Source: Mucilaginibacter aquaedulcis (GTDB lineage Bacteria > Bacteroidota > Bacteroidia > Sphingobacteriales > Sphingobacteriaceae). From it: a stretch of 64,000 bases of DNA. Every line of letters begins with the position of its first letter. Positions within the stretch are counted from its first letter, which is position 1. A model generated the notes under the pieces. The model saw only the letters and a program-made list of their open reading frames with translations. It made no database searches and had not been told where the DNA came from. The DNA lies in NCBI RefSeq assembly GCF_030409325.1, contig NZ_JAUFPR010000002.1:1736001-1800000 (forward strand), in the 5' to 3' direction. Positions 27,161-36,010 of the stretch are shown here, piece by piece. A program made the translations under genes and the position numbers.

Positions 27161-27403
27161 ATGAAGATCAATGTGCTGGCATTTGGTGTAGCAAAGGAAA
27201 TATTCGGGACTTCACAGGTTAGTCTTGAATTAACAAACGATGCCACCATTTATAATTTAAAATACCTGCTTGAGCAGCAGTATCCGCGCTTAAAGCAACT
27301 GGCATCGTACATGGTTGCCGTAAATAATGAATATGCCCTGCCCGGTGATACTATTCATGAACGTGATGAAATAGCCATAATTCCGCCTGTTAGCGGAGGA
27401 TAA
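27161..27403 (+). CDS. moaD: molybdopterin synthase sulfur-carrier subunit MoaD
   Basis: A ubiquitin-like protein of 80 residues whose C-terminus PPVSGG carries the essential Gly-Gly. That end is adenylated by the MoeB/MoeZ enzyme, converted to thiocarboxylate, and gives sulfur to molybdopterin in the MoaE active site. The N-terminal beta strand KINVLAFGVAKEIFG fits MoaD. moaE lies downstream on the same strand, 159 bases away across a repeat patch. Confidence 0.92.
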   Translation: MKINVLAFGVAKEIFGTSQVSLELTNDATIYNLKYLLEQQYPRLKQLASYMVAVNNEYALPGDTIHERDEIAIIPPVSGG

Positions 27404-27409
27404 GCTGGA

Positions 27410-27540
27410 TCTGGGGACTTTAGGACTTTTAGACTTTAGGACTGGGGGATAAAGGATTAAGGACTGAAGGATAAAAAACAACAATATTTCCACAATCCTT
27501 TATCCATATTCCTTCCATCCATAAATCTATTTTTATTCTT
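27410..27540. repeat. low-complexity intergenic repeat between moaD and moaE
   Basis: Tandem-like ACTTTAGGACTTTTAGACTT words are followed by GGATAAAGGATT (27447-27458), answered by its exact inverted copy AATCCTTTATCC (27494-27505). It looks like a small repeat that expanded between two otherwise adjacent pathway genes. Confidence 0.65.
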
Positions 27541-27562
27541 ACTATCCATTAATCATTTTAAA

Positions 27563-27985
27563 ATGCCAAATATTCAAATACTTCTTTCGGCCGAGGTCCT
27601 CAACATTCAATCCTGTATTGATTGGATCATGTCGCCCGAATCTGGTGGTATTGATGTGTTTATTGGCACCGTACGTAACGCAACCAAAGGCAAAACCGTT
27701 TTTAAACTTGATTTTGAAGCTTATGAGCCCATGGCCATCAGCGAAATGGAAAAGATAGCCAAGCAGGCTCTTGAAAAATGGCCTGTACAAAAAGTACTGA
27801 TCCATCACCGTACTGGCACCCTGCAAATTGGCGAAGTTCCTGTTATTATAGCAGTATCTGCTGCTCATCGTGATGCCGCCTTTGATGCCTGCCGTTATGT
27901 TATTGATACCCTGAAGCAAACCGTACCCATCTGGAAAAAAGAAGCTTTTGAGGATGGTGATGTTTGGGTAGCGGCGCATCCCTAA
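27563..27985 (+). CDS. moaE: molybdopterin synthase catalytic subunit MoaE
   Basis: MoaE converts cyclic pyranopterin to molybdopterin using sulfur from MoaD. Signatures: GGIDVFIGTVRNATKGK (MoaE strand with the conserved Arg), LDFEAYEPMAISEM, VLIHHRTGTLQIGEVPVIIAVSAAHRDAAFDAC, and the catalytic-lysine region VPIWKKEAFEDGDVWV. 140 residues is normal. It is convergent with the moeZ-mobA-moaC-moeA-moaA set on the other strand. Confidence 0.95.
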   Translation: MPNIQILLSAEVLNIQSCIDWIMSPESGGIDVFIGTVRNATKGKTVFKLDFEAYEPMAISEMEKIAKQALEKWPVQKVLIHHRTGTLQIGEVPVIIAVSAAHRDAAFDACRYVIDTLKQTVPIWKKEAFEDGDVWVAAHP

Positions 27986-28057
27986 GTGCCCCTAACTTGT
28001 CAAGCTGAGCTTAAAAAATCGAAGAACTCTGAAGATAATATGACATTATGCAGTTAA

Positions 28058-28215
28058 ACACTTACGAAGTCTTAAAAACTTCGTAAGTGTGCCCGGTAAG
28101 TTGTCATGGATAGCCCCACAGAAGCATCTATTCGTTAACAGATCCTTTGCTATCGCTCAAGATGAAAGTTTTAATATTATAAATCCGAAATCGAACATCC
28201 GAAATCCGAAATCGG
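28058..28215. repeat. composite repeat: ACTTCG hairpin plus an ATTTCGGATG unit
   Basis: The hairpin 28058-28090 (ACACTTACGAAG / CTTCGTAAGTGT) and, at 28181-28215, the inverted form of the ATTTCGGAT unit are the same two element types found together at 10281-10473. They lie between convergent moaE and moeZ, where a terminator would be expected. Confidence 0.75.
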
Positions 28216-28217
28216 CT

Positions 28218-29273
28218 CTATTCTTCCGTATAAGCCTTTAGCCCTCCGGCTAAGGAAAACACATTGGCACCGGGTATTTTTCTGAGAATGAGTTTTACAG
28301 CCTCATCACTGCGTTTGCCGGTTGCACAATAAAGCACTTTGGGCTTAGGGTCTGTAAAAAAGGCCAGGTAGCCCTCCAACTCATCGAGTGGAATGTGAGT
28401 GCCTCCAATATCAAAAGCGTCGCGCTCCTGCTCTGTACGCACGTCTACCAGCTCAACAGAATCATCAGCTATCCGTTCCTTTAGCTCATGTACCGATACC
28501 ACAGGTATATCTACCGTTGCCGAAAGTCCCCTCACAGGGGTTCTGGAAACGGAGCCGATTTTGATAACGCGGCTCTGCATGCTTTGTCCGTCGAATATTA
28601 ATATTTTTCCTACCAGCAGTTCGCCTGTTTTGGTAATGTATTTTATTACTTCATTAGCCTGCATACAGCCAATTATCCCAGCCAAAGTAGGAATTACTCC
28701 ACCTTCGGTACAATTAGGGATCTGGGTGGCATCAACCTTCGGGAAAAGATCACGGTAATTGGGCGATCGTGTATCTTCATCATAAACCATATTCCAAACC
28801 GCAACCTGACCTTCAAACTGGTAAATAGCGCCATATACTAATGGTTTACCGATCATGACACAAGCATCGTTAAGCAGATACCTGGTTTCAAAATTATCGC
28901 TGCCATCAATTATAATATCATACTGTTGTATAATACTTAACACATTGTGCGAGGTTATTTTTTCAATATGAGGTACCAGCTTTACATCCGGGTTTTGTTT
29001 CTGTAACCGCTTGCAGGCAATGGCTACCTTGCTTTTACCAATATCCGCAGGCGTATATAACACCTGGCGATGTAAATTGCTTACCGATACTACATCATAA
29101 TCAGCAATACCCAATGTGCCGATACCACTTGAAGTTAAATATTGAGCAGCCGGGCAACCTAAACCACCGGCACCAACAATTAACACCCGTGCCTGGCTCA
29201 AAAGCTGCTGGCTTTCTTCACTAAAACCTGGCAGGGCCATTTGGCAGCTATATCTTGACATATCTATATTCAT
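28218..29273 (-). CDS. moeZ: MoeZ-type adenylyltransferase with C-terminal rhodanese domain
   Basis: A ThiF/MoeB E1-like domain (about residues 5-245: VLIVGAGGLGCPAAQYL, ADYDVVSVSNLHRQ, IIDGSDNFETRYL, NCTEGGVIPTLAGIIG) is followed by a rhodanese domain (about 255-350) with active cysteine in VLYCATGKRSDE. It activates the MoaD C-terminus with ATP and supplies sulfur to it. The zinc cysteines of enterobacterial MoeB are replaced (NYRDLFP instead of CYRCLFP), as in MoeZ proteins of other groups (recalled). It shares one base with the end of the mobA gene. Confidence 0.88.
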   Translation of the reverse strand: MNIDMSRYSCQMALPGFSEESQQLLSQARVLIVGAGGLGCPAAQYLTSSGIGTLGIADYDVVSVSNLHRQVLYTPADIGKSKVAIACKRLQKQNPDVKLVPHIEKITSHNVLSIIQQYDIIIDGSDNFETRYLLNDACVMIGKPLVYGAIYQFEGQVAVWNMVYDEDTRSPNYRDLFPKVDATQIPNCTEGGVIPTLAGIIGCMQANEVIKYITKTGELLVGKILIFDGQSMQSRVIKIGSVSRTPVRGLSATVDIPVVSVHELKERIADDSVELVDVRTEQERDAFDIGGTHIPLDELEGYLAFFTDPKPKVLYCATGKRSDEAVKLILRKIPGANVFSLAGGLKAYTEE

Positions 29274-30439
29274 CAGTTAGCAGCAGTTTTTTGATGGATA
29301 ACTCTTTTTATTTGTTCCAATTCTTCAGGAGTGTTCACATTGGTTAAAGCATCCGGGTCGGGAGCATTTAACAGGTTAATATCGGTATTGATAAGCACCT
29401 TACGTGGGCACGAATATCCCTGCGCCAGGAACGATAATAATATTGGGTAACTTTTAGGTTCCCAAATAGCTATCAATGGCTCCGGAAAGTTAGTTACAGG
29501 GCTATGATAAGCCGTAGCTGTTGATGAGCTGTTGCGCCAGGCTACCAGATTACGTAGGGTGGCCTCATCCATCAGCGGAAGATCACAGGCTACAATAAGC
29601 CAGGCATTATCAGGTTTTTCCCTAAAGGCAGATAATATTGCCCCAAATGGGCCAAGCCCTGTAAATGTATCTTCAAGCGCCGCATATTTCGGGTCTATCT
29701 CACTCTGTTGACCTTGCCTTACCGATATAAACACCTCATTACAGAATGATTTAAGCATATCGGCCATGTAATAGCGTTGCGGTTTACCATACCAGTTCAC
29801 GTTACCCTTATCAAAACCCATGCGCAGGCTTTTACCTCCTGCAAGTACCAAACCGTTTAAAACAGGCCTTGATAGTTTCAGATTGCTTTCAAAAAAGCCA
29901 ATGATCCGTTCCCGGTCAGATAAGCGGTAAACCGGTATCTGCTGCCAGTTTGGGATGGCTTCCTGTATAAAATCAAAGATCTCATCAACGTTATCGGCCA
30001 ATAAAAACAACTGTACGTTGGTTAACTGTTCAAGCCTTTTTAATAACGATGCCCTTTTATTAAGATCGATAATAACTACTTGTGCCTTGGCTTGTTGATG
30101 GTTACCGTTTACCAGCACCAGATCGGCATTGGCAAAGTTTTGCTTTAGCTGGTAAGGGAACACCGGGTTTTGGAAATTATATTGCTGATAATTTATCTGG
30201 TCGGTATAATCAAGCATGGCGCCGTTGGTGAGCCTGCCAGGAACCATCGTTATATCATCATTGTGAGATGTATCTGCATAAGCGCATTTGTACACCGGCG
30301 ATAATGCCCCGATAACATCATGGGCCAGCAATTTTATTACCGTACATGGCCCTCCTACTATCGACCACTCATTACGGCCATAAACGCCCGAAGCCGGCCT
30401 TGCCAGTTTAAGGTGTTTTTTATGCTCGTTTAAAGTCAC
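29273..30439 (-). CDS. mobA: MobA-type molybdenum cofactor guanylyltransferase fused to a degenerate MobB-like domain
   Basis: The C-terminal half (from about residue 195) is a nucleotidyltransferase with LVLAGGKSLRMGFDKG, VACDLPLMDE and a family-typical end; MobA attaches GMP to the molybdenum cofactor. The N-terminal half looks like MobB: EWSIVGG followed by helix, and ANADLVLVNGNHQQAKAQVV matching MobB's DLVLVEGFK region, but the Walker A loop is gone (GGPCTVIKLL instead of GKTTL). The start is GTG, supported by a strong AGGAGG five bases before it, rare in this phylum, and lies inside the end of moaC. Confidence 0.82.
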   Translation of the reverse strand: MTLNEHKKHLKLARPASGVYGRNEWSIVGGPCTVIKLLAHDVIGALSPVYKCAYADTSHNDDITMVPGRLTNGAMLDYTDQINYQQYNFQNPVFPYQLKQNFANADLVLVNGNHQQAKAQVVIIDLNKRASLLKRLEQLTNVQLFLLADNVDEIFDFIQEAIPNWQQIPVYRLSDRERIIGFFESNLKLSRPVLNGLVLAGGKSLRMGFDKGNVNWYGKPQRYYMADMLKSFCNEVFISVRQGQQSEIDPKYAALEDTFTGLGPFGAILSAFREKPDNAWLIVACDLPLMDEATLRNLVAWRNSSSTATAYHSPVTNFPEPLIAIWEPKSYPILLSFLAQGYSCPRKVLINTDINLLNAPDPDALTNVNTPEELEQIKRVIHQKTAAN

Positions 30440-30890
30440 GTTTACCTCCTGTTTTAGCTATCAGTTTGGTTTCTTTAATTACTATATCATGGCTCATGGC
30501 CTTGCACATGTCATAAACGGTAAGCGCCGCTATGGATGCACCTACCAATGCCTCCATCTCAATACCCGTTTTAGCGGTAATGCTGGCTGTACATTCAATC
30601 ACAATTTCCTGCCGCTCATTAACTTGAATATTGATGCTGCAATTATCCATACCCAAAGGATGACAAAGCGGAATCAGGTCGCCGGTTTTTTTGGCAGCCA
30701 TGATACCGGCAATAATAGCCGTTTGAAATACCGGACCTTTTTTGCTTATCAAATCGCCATTAGCAAGGTGTTGCAGTACCTCATCGGGCAAAACCATTAT
30801 ACTGCGGGCTGTGGCGGTGCGGTGGGTTTCCTGTTTACCCCCAACATCAACCATAGATGGGTTGCCTTGTTTATCAATATGGGTTAACAT
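30420..30890 (-). CDS. moaC: cyclic pyranopterin monophosphate synthase MoaC
   Basis: MoaC closes the pyranopterin ring of the MoaA product. It has the family motifs MVDVGGKQETHRTATA, KKTGDLIPLCHPL, the catalytic KTGIEMEALVGAS, and MCKAMSHDIVI. At 156 residues it is MoaC alone, not the MoaC-MoaB fusion found in some relatives. It overlaps the mobA gene by 20 bases. Confidence 0.95.
   Translation of the reverse strand: MLTHIDKQGNPSMVDVGGKQETHRTATARSIMVLPDEVLQHLANGDLISKKGPVFQTAIIAGIMAAKKTGDLIPLCHPLGMDNCSINIQVNERQEIVIECTASITAKTGIEMEALVGASIAALTVYDMCKAMSHDIVIKETKLIAKTGGKRDFKRA
30445..30450 (-). promoter_or_regulatory. strong Shine-Dalgarno AGGAGG deciding the GTG start of mobA
   Basis: AGGAGG lies five bases before GTG inside the coding end of moaC. 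Most genes here have no such site, so it marks the start and suggests re-initiation after moaC. Confidence 0.6.
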
Positions 30891-30944
30891 GGTGTTATTT
30901 GTTGTTATTCATTTTGTCTGAACTGTTTTTTGTGTGAACCAGTA

Positions 30945-32138
30945 TCAAAAACGTAGTGCCTTAAACACTTCCCCCTTCTTAAAATCGCTCCTTTCAAGCG
31001 GTAATTCTAAAAAGGCATCCGTATCTGCTAAGTTAGCAAAATCGCCCGAACCATTTCCTTCAATTGGTAATGCCGTAAGTTGTCCAAGCGGGTTACTTTG
31101 CAATTTTACCTGTAAAAAGTACTGTAAAGGCGGCAAAAACTGAAAATCCTTATCTAAAACCGCGTATAAAGGTGACTGCTCCTGCAGGCCTAAAACAGCC
31201 CTGAGCCAGTTTAAAAAATATTTATGCAGGCACATAAAGGTAGCCACGGGATTGCCCGGAAACGCAAACACAACCGCTCCGTTACCATGCCTGCCAAACC
31301 AAAAAGGTTTGCCGGGGCGCTGTGCCACCTTATGAAAAACCTTTTCAACCGCCGAATCTTCGAGAGCCTGTGGTATGTAATCAAACTTCCCCATAGATAT
31401 ACCACCACTCAGCAGCAGTACATCGTAATTTTGCAGGCAGTGCTCTATCTGCTGCCTGGTAACATCAGGATCGTCAGGAATATGAATAATATCGGGTTGA
31501 AGAGCATGTTGCTGCAAAACAGCTTTTATGGTATAGCTATTTGATATCCGGATTTGATAAAGGGCAGGTTTTTGATTCACAGGCACTAATTCATCACCCG
31601 ATGATATGATTACTACGCGGGGCATTTTTTTTACCAGGAGCTCCGCTTTACCAACTGATGCCGCAACACTGATGATCGCGGCTGTAATCATTTGTCCGGC
31701 TGGGGCCAGAACATCGCCCTGCTTTTTATCCACGCCCTGCAGGTGCAGATTTTGTCCTTGCTTTATGTCGGTTATTTTTAGGGATGCCAGCCCGTTGTTT
31801 ATATCAACATCTTCATAACGGATCACGGTATCAACCGATGCCGGCAGTACCGCCCCAGTCATGATCTCAATACATTCATCCAACTCACTGATAGTTGCAG
31901 GTGCCTCGCCCGCGGCCTGGGTGGCTATTATTTTAAAGGTATTGATGCCATTTGTGATAGCCTGGTAGCTAACGGCAATGCCATCCATAGTAACCCGGTT
32001 AAACGGAGGCAGATCACGATCTGCTTTTATAGCCTCTGCCAAAACCCGACCCATGGTTTGCTCAAATGGCAGACTTTCAGTACCATAATCTTTTAATTGC
32101 GCCAGTATAAGCTTTTCGGCCTCGTTAACAGTTGTCAT
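30945..32138 (-). CDS. moeA: molybdopterin molybdenumtransferase MoeA
   Basis: MoeA inserts molybdate into adenylated molybdopterin. Domains in order: the N-terminal MoeA region (VLAEAIKADRDLPPFNRVTMDGIAV), the MPT-binding domain with VVIISSGDELVPVNQ and LLLSGGISMGKFDYIPQAL, then PGKPFWFGRHG and VFAFPGNPVATFMCLHKY, and a small C-terminal beta domain. 397 residues is normal. It sits between moaA and moaC in the minus-strand set; the gap to moaC is 54 bases. Confidence 0.94.
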   Translation of the reverse strand: MTTVNEAEKLILAQLKDYGTESLPFEQTMGRVLAEAIKADRDLPPFNRVTMDGIAVSYQAITNGINTFKIIATQAAGEAPATISELDECIEIMTGAVLPASVDTVIRYEDVDINNGLASLKITDIKQGQNLHLQGVDKKQGDVLAPAGQMITAAIISVAASVGKAELLVKKMPRVVIISSGDELVPVNQKPALYQIRISNSYTIKAVLQQHALQPDIIHIPDDPDVTRQQIEHCLQNYDVLLLSGGISMGKFDYIPQALEDSAVEKVFHKVAQRPGKPFWFGRHGNGAVVFAFPGNPVATFMCLHKYFLNWLRAVLGLQEQSPLYAVLDKDFQFLPPLQYFLQVKLQSNPLGQLTALPIEGNGSGDFANLADTDAFLELPLERSDFKKGEVFKALRF

Positions 32139-32150
32139 ATGATATAATTT

Positions 32151-32291
32151 AGTATCAAGTAGCGAGTATCAAGTATCAAGACTGTTGTGTAATTCAGTAA
32201 CGAGATCAAGATTTTAAAACTCTCCATAATTAATATAGTATCTTGATACTTGATACTCGCTACTTGATACTCTTATTCACTACTTGATACT
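32151..32291. repeat. 31-base perfect inverted repeat between moeA and moaA, plus a partial third copy
   Basis: Arms 32151-32181 and 32241-32271 are exact inverted copies built from AGTATCAAGTAGCGAGTATC-type words, with a 59-base loop. A ten-base fragment TACTTGATAC recurs at 32281-32290. The RNA would form a long stem in the leader of moeA. Confidence 0.85.
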
Positions 32292-32303
32292 AACTTCTAT
32301 TAT

Positions 32304-33293
32304 TTATCCACCAATAGTAGCCATGGATTCATGAATGCCCGGATGTATCACCCGTTTATGTTCGGCTTCCCAGCCATCTTTGGCCCGGTGGCCAATGGCA
32401 TTTAGCACTACAGCCCGTAATTCATGGTCGCCGGCACCGCCACGCATCATATCTCTGATGTTCAATACCCCATCATCGTATAAACAGGTTTTCAATTCGC
32501 CCTGAGGAGTTATCCTGATGCGGTTGCAAGTGCCGCAAAAAGTACGTGAATAAGCCGCTATGATGCCTATATTGCCGTGGTGACCAGGTATATGATAATT
32601 GTAAGCTGTTGAATTTAAAGGGTCAGGAAGTTTTTGTATCTGCGGATATTTACTTTTTATTTCATCCAGAATCCGCACATAATCCCATTGTAAACCTGCA
32701 TAAACATGACCATCCCCATTAAAAGGCATCTCTTCAATAAAGCGCACGCTCACGGGCATATCCTTAGTCATTGCTACCAGGGGTAAAATATCCTGCGTGT
32801 TTTTGCCATCCATAACCACAGCGTTTATTTTCACTTCTATGTCGTGAGTCAGCAAAGCATCCAAAGCCGCCATAACATTGGCAAATTCATCACGGCGGGT
32901 TATAGTAAAAAAGCGGTTAGCATCAAGGGTATCCAAACTCAGATTTACCGATCGAACACCTATCTTTTTTAACTCGGGCACGTATGGGGCAGTAAGCACG
33001 CCATTGGTAGTTAGGCTCAATTCCTGCAAGCCATTCAGGTTTGATATAGCGGTAAGCAAAGGCATGATATCCTTACGTACAAACGGCTCTCCACCGGTAA
33101 TACGGATCTTTTCGATACCCATTTTTACCAACACATCGCAGGCTCGCAACATCTCGTCATGACTCATCAGCTCTTTACGGCTGAGCCAATTCAGGCCATC
33201 TTCAGGCATACAATAAAAACAGCGCAGATTACACCTATCCGTCACCGCAAGGCGCAGGTAATTAATTTTTCGACCGTGATTATCTGTTAGCAA
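32304..33293 (-). CDS. moaA: GTP 3',8-cyclase MoaA
   Basis: This radical-SAM enzyme begins molybdenum cofactor synthesis by rearranging GTP. The SAM cluster lies in TDRCNLRCFYCMPEDG, the second cluster in CGTCNRIRITPQGELKTC, and the functionally essential C-terminal Gly-Gly is present (ATIGG). 329 residues is normal. The start is TTG: homology begins immediately (LTDNHGRKINYLRLAVTDR), there is no upstream ATG, and a stop codon lies 12 bases before. Confidence 0.95.
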   Translation of the reverse strand: MLTDNHGRKINYLRLAVTDRCNLRCFYCMPEDGLNWLSRKELMSHDEMLRACDVLVKMGIEKIRITGGEPFVRKDIMPLLTAISNLNGLQELSLTTNGVLTAPYVPELKKIGVRSVNLSLDTLDANRFFTITRRDEFANVMAALDALLTHDIEVKINAVVMDGKNTQDILPLVAMTKDMPVSVRFIEEMPFNGDGHVYAGLQWDYVRILDEIKSKYPQIQKLPDPLNSTAYNYHIPGHHGNIGIIAAYSRTFCGTCNRIRITPQGELKTCLYDDGVLNIRDMMRGGAGDHELRAVVLNAIGHRAKDGWEAEHKRVIHPGIHESMATIGG

Positions 33294-33456
33294 TGGATAC
33301 CAATTTTAATTTATATACCGCACCTTTATTGAAGGATTGTATACAGTAAAAGTAAATATTACAAATGGCTGTAATGTTTTTTTATTGTACTTTTTGTTTG
33401 CTCCATAAACTTGTTACTGATTATCATACCATATATTTTCCATTCCATCATTTGCC

Positions 33457-33496
33457 AAAAAAAAGGGGCCTCACCTTACCGGTAAGACCCTCTTTT
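33457..33496 (-). terminator. terminator after galM
   Basis: Read on the minus strand, AGGG, the self-complementary CTTACCGGTAAG and CCCCT form a hairpin followed by eight T. Confidence 0.65.
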
Positions 33497-33516
33497 AATT
33501 CTCTATGAAATCCGGT

Positions 33517-34677
33517 TTATTTAACTACCGAAAATTTATACAATGATTGTGTTTTATAAACCTGGCCTGGTTTAAGTTCTGTTGATGGGAACTGAGGCTG
33601 GTTTGGTGAATCTGGGTAATGTTGAGTTTCCATGGCAAATGAGGTACGGAACTCATCCTTAATCCCGCGTTTCATAGCATTTTTAGCCTGCATGAAGTTT
33701 CCGCTATAAAATTGCAAGCCTGGCTCCTCTGTAAACACTTCCATTTTTATACCGCTTTTATCGCCCACTACAGTGGCTATAGGAGTCTTGATGTCGTGCT
33801 TGTTCAATACAAAATTATGATCGTAACCTTTGCCGTTTTTAAGCTGTACGTTATCGTCATTTATTCTTTTACCAATGGTGGTTGGTTTAGTAAAATCAAA
33901 TGGAGTTCCCAGTACTTTTGCTATTGGGCCCAGCGGTATCAAAGTTGAATCAACCGGTACATAATTATCGGCATCAACCTTTACCAGGTGATCAAGTATA
34001 GTACCGCTGCCTTCGCCGTTTAAGTTAAAAAAGGCATGGTTGGTTAGGTTAACAACGGTGTTTTTATCAGTAGTGGCCTCGTAAACCGCTTTAAATTCAT
34101 TATCATCGGTAAGGCTGTAAATAACCTTCACGTTCAAATTGCCAGGAAAACCTTCTTCCATGTCTTTTGACAGGTAGGTAAACTCTACGGTTGATGAATC
34201 TATTTGTTTACCATCCCATACTACGCTCTGGTAGCCATTTTTACCGCCATGCAGCGTATTTGGCGGGTTGTTTATAGATGATTGATATTCTTTACCATCT
34301 ATTTTAAATTTCCCTTTGGCTATACGGTTTCCGTAACGGCCAATAGTAGCTCCGTAATAAGGCTCGGTTGATTTTTCAAACCCTTCTACACTTTCAAAGC
34401 CTAAAACAACATCGGTAAGTTTTCCGGTTTTATCAGGCACCAGCAGGCTTACAATACGGCCGCCATAGTTGGTAAACGTAGCGGTAACACCATTTTTGTT
34501 TTTAAGGGTGTACAGATGGGTTTGCTTTCCATCAATTGTTGTTTCAAATGCCGAAGCTGGAGTTTGGGTACTATCCGTCATGGTTGTTTTTTTCTTGTCA
34601 GATGATTGATTACAGGCTGCCAAAGATACGCACGCCGGTAACATTATTAGCGAAAGGTTTCTGAATAACTTGTTCAT
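33517..34677 (-). CDS. galM: aldose 1-epimerase (mutarotase), lipoprotein
   Basis: GalM interconverts alpha and beta anomers of galactose and glucose. A lipoprotein signal peptide with lipobox LAAC (Cys22) puts it on a periplasm-facing membrane, unlike the cytoplasmic E. coli enzyme. Family motifs: NYGGRIVSLLVPDKTG, GRYGNRIAKGKF, LHGGKNGYQSVVW, NLTNHAFFNLNGEG (catalytic His) and TEEPGLQFYSGNF (catalytic Glu). It follows galT by 44 bases on the same strand, so an operon is likely. Confidence 0.92.
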   Translation of the reverse strand: MNKLFRNLSLIMLPACVSLAACNQSSDKKKTTMTDSTQTPASAFETTIDGKQTHLYTLKNKNGVTATFTNYGGRIVSLLVPDKTGKLTDVVLGFESVEGFEKSTEPYYGATIGRYGNRIAKGKFKIDGKEYQSSINNPPNTLHGGKNGYQSVVWDGKQIDSSTVEFTYLSKDMEEGFPGNLNVKVIYSLTDDNEFKAVYEATTDKNTVVNLTNHAFFNLNGEGSGTILDHLVKVDADNYVPVDSTLIPLGPIAKVLGTPFDFTKPTTIGKRINDDNVQLKNGKGYDHNFVLNKHDIKTPIATVVGDKSGIKMEVFTEEPGLQFYSGNFMQAKNAMKRGIKDEFRTSFAMETQHYPDSPNQPQFPSTELKPGQVYKTQSLYKFSVVK

Positions 34678-34721
34678 AAAATAGATGGTTTATATTGTGG
34701 CTTAAAATTAATATTTTTTAC

Positions 34722-35777
34722 TTATCCCTTTAATTTATAATGAACTTCACTCAAGTTTCTTAGTTTTTCGGCCGCAAACTCGGCAGTAATGTCACGTTGG
34801 GGATTAGCCAGCATCTCGTAACCTACCATAAATTTTTTAACCGTTGCCGACCGCAACAATGGCGGATAAAAATGCATATGCCAATGCCAGTAAGGCTGAT
34901 CGCCCATATTTACCGGTGATTGATGCATTCCGGAAGAGTATGGGAACGATGTTTCAAACATGTTATCATACCTAACGGTAAGCCTTTTAATAGCATCAGC
35001 AAGGGCCGTTTTTTCATCGTCGGTAAAATAAAGCAGGCTGGTAATATGGCGCTTGCTCACTATCATGGTTTCATAAGGCCAAACCGCCCAAAAAGGCACC
35101 AGTACAACAAAATGTTCGTTTTCAAAAACTACACGTTCCTGGCGTTTTAGTTCAAGCTGCACATAATCGGCAAGCAGACTGCGGCCTTTTTGCTCAAAAT
35201 AAACCTTTTGCTGCTGTGTTTCTTTCGCTACCTCAACCGGGATGCTGTTTTGCGCCCAGATCTGCCCGTGCGGATGCGGGTTGCTGCATCCCATTATATC
35301 ACCTTTATTTTCAAATATCTGTATATGCTTGATCCATGAATTGGTTGCCAGCTCCTGGTATTCGGTTTGCCACACATCAACAACCTTCCTGATATCTTTG
35401 GTTTCCATTTCAGGCAATGTAAGATCGTGCCTTGGCGAAAAACTGATCACCCTGCATATTCCGCGCTGGCTGTTGGCTACCAACAGTTCATCGTCATTTA
35501 AGCCGCCATCAGGGGTATTTAGCAGTAATGATGAATAATCGTTGGTAAAAACATAGCTGCCCTTATAGTCGGGATTTTTGCTTCCGTCGGCCCTGTTATT
35601 CCCAGGGCACAGGTAACAGGTAGGATCATATGCCGGCCTTTCATCAGCCTGCGCATTCTCTACTTTACCTTGCCATGGCCGTTTTGTGCGATGCGGAGAT
35701 ACCAGTATCCAATCGCCGGTTAATATATTCAAACGACTATGCGGATGCTCCTTCAGATCAAAATTTTCGTTATTCAT
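34722..35777 (-). CDS. galT: UDP-glucose--hexose-1-phosphate uridylyltransferase
   Basis: GalT exchanges UMP between UDP-glucose and galactose-1-phosphate in the Leloir pathway. Diagnostic are the catalytic [13 protein letters not shown], the zinc cysteines in CYLCPGN, and [10 protein letters not shown] near the C-terminus. The frame opens one codon earlier with TTG, but the ATG next to it is preferred. Together with galM it gives part of galactose use; galactokinase and the epimerase are not in the window. Confidence 0.94.
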   Translation of the reverse strand: MNNENFDLKEHPHSRLNILTGDWILVSPHRTKRPWQGKVENAQADERPAYDPTCYLCPGNNRADGSKNPDYKGSYVFTNDYSSLLLNTPDGGLNDDELLVANSQRGICRVISFSPRHDLTLPEMETKDIRKVVDVWQTEYQELATNSWIKHIQIFENKGDIMGCSNPHPHGQIWAQNSIPVEVAKETQQQKVYFEQKGRSLLADYVQLELKRQERVVFENEHFVVLVPFWAVWPYETMIVSKRHITSLLYFTDDEKTALADAIKRLTVRYDNMFETSFPYSSGMHQSPVNMGDQPYWHWHMHFYPPLLRSATVKKFMVGYEMLANPQRDITAEFAAEKLRNLSEVHYKLKG

Positions 35778-36010
35778 CAAGCTTAATTAATTCGGTTTAT
35801 ACAGCGCTAAGACACGCCTTAAAGGCAAGGGGTAATACCTTTGCTGAACCAAAAGTAAAAAAACAAATGTTAAATTTACATTTATAAACAAAAAATATTT
35901 GTCACCCTGACATTTTAAAAAAAAACTATAAAGAATTAAGCCCTGCATGAACAGCTGGTGCAATAAAATATAGTCTTTCTGTTTTAAGTAATTATTGGCA
36001 GACGGAGAAG

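Noticed and set aside
32151..32291. CRISPR-like array
   Set aside because: The repeated words form an inverted pair and one fragment, with no regularly spaced direct repeats and no cas genes.
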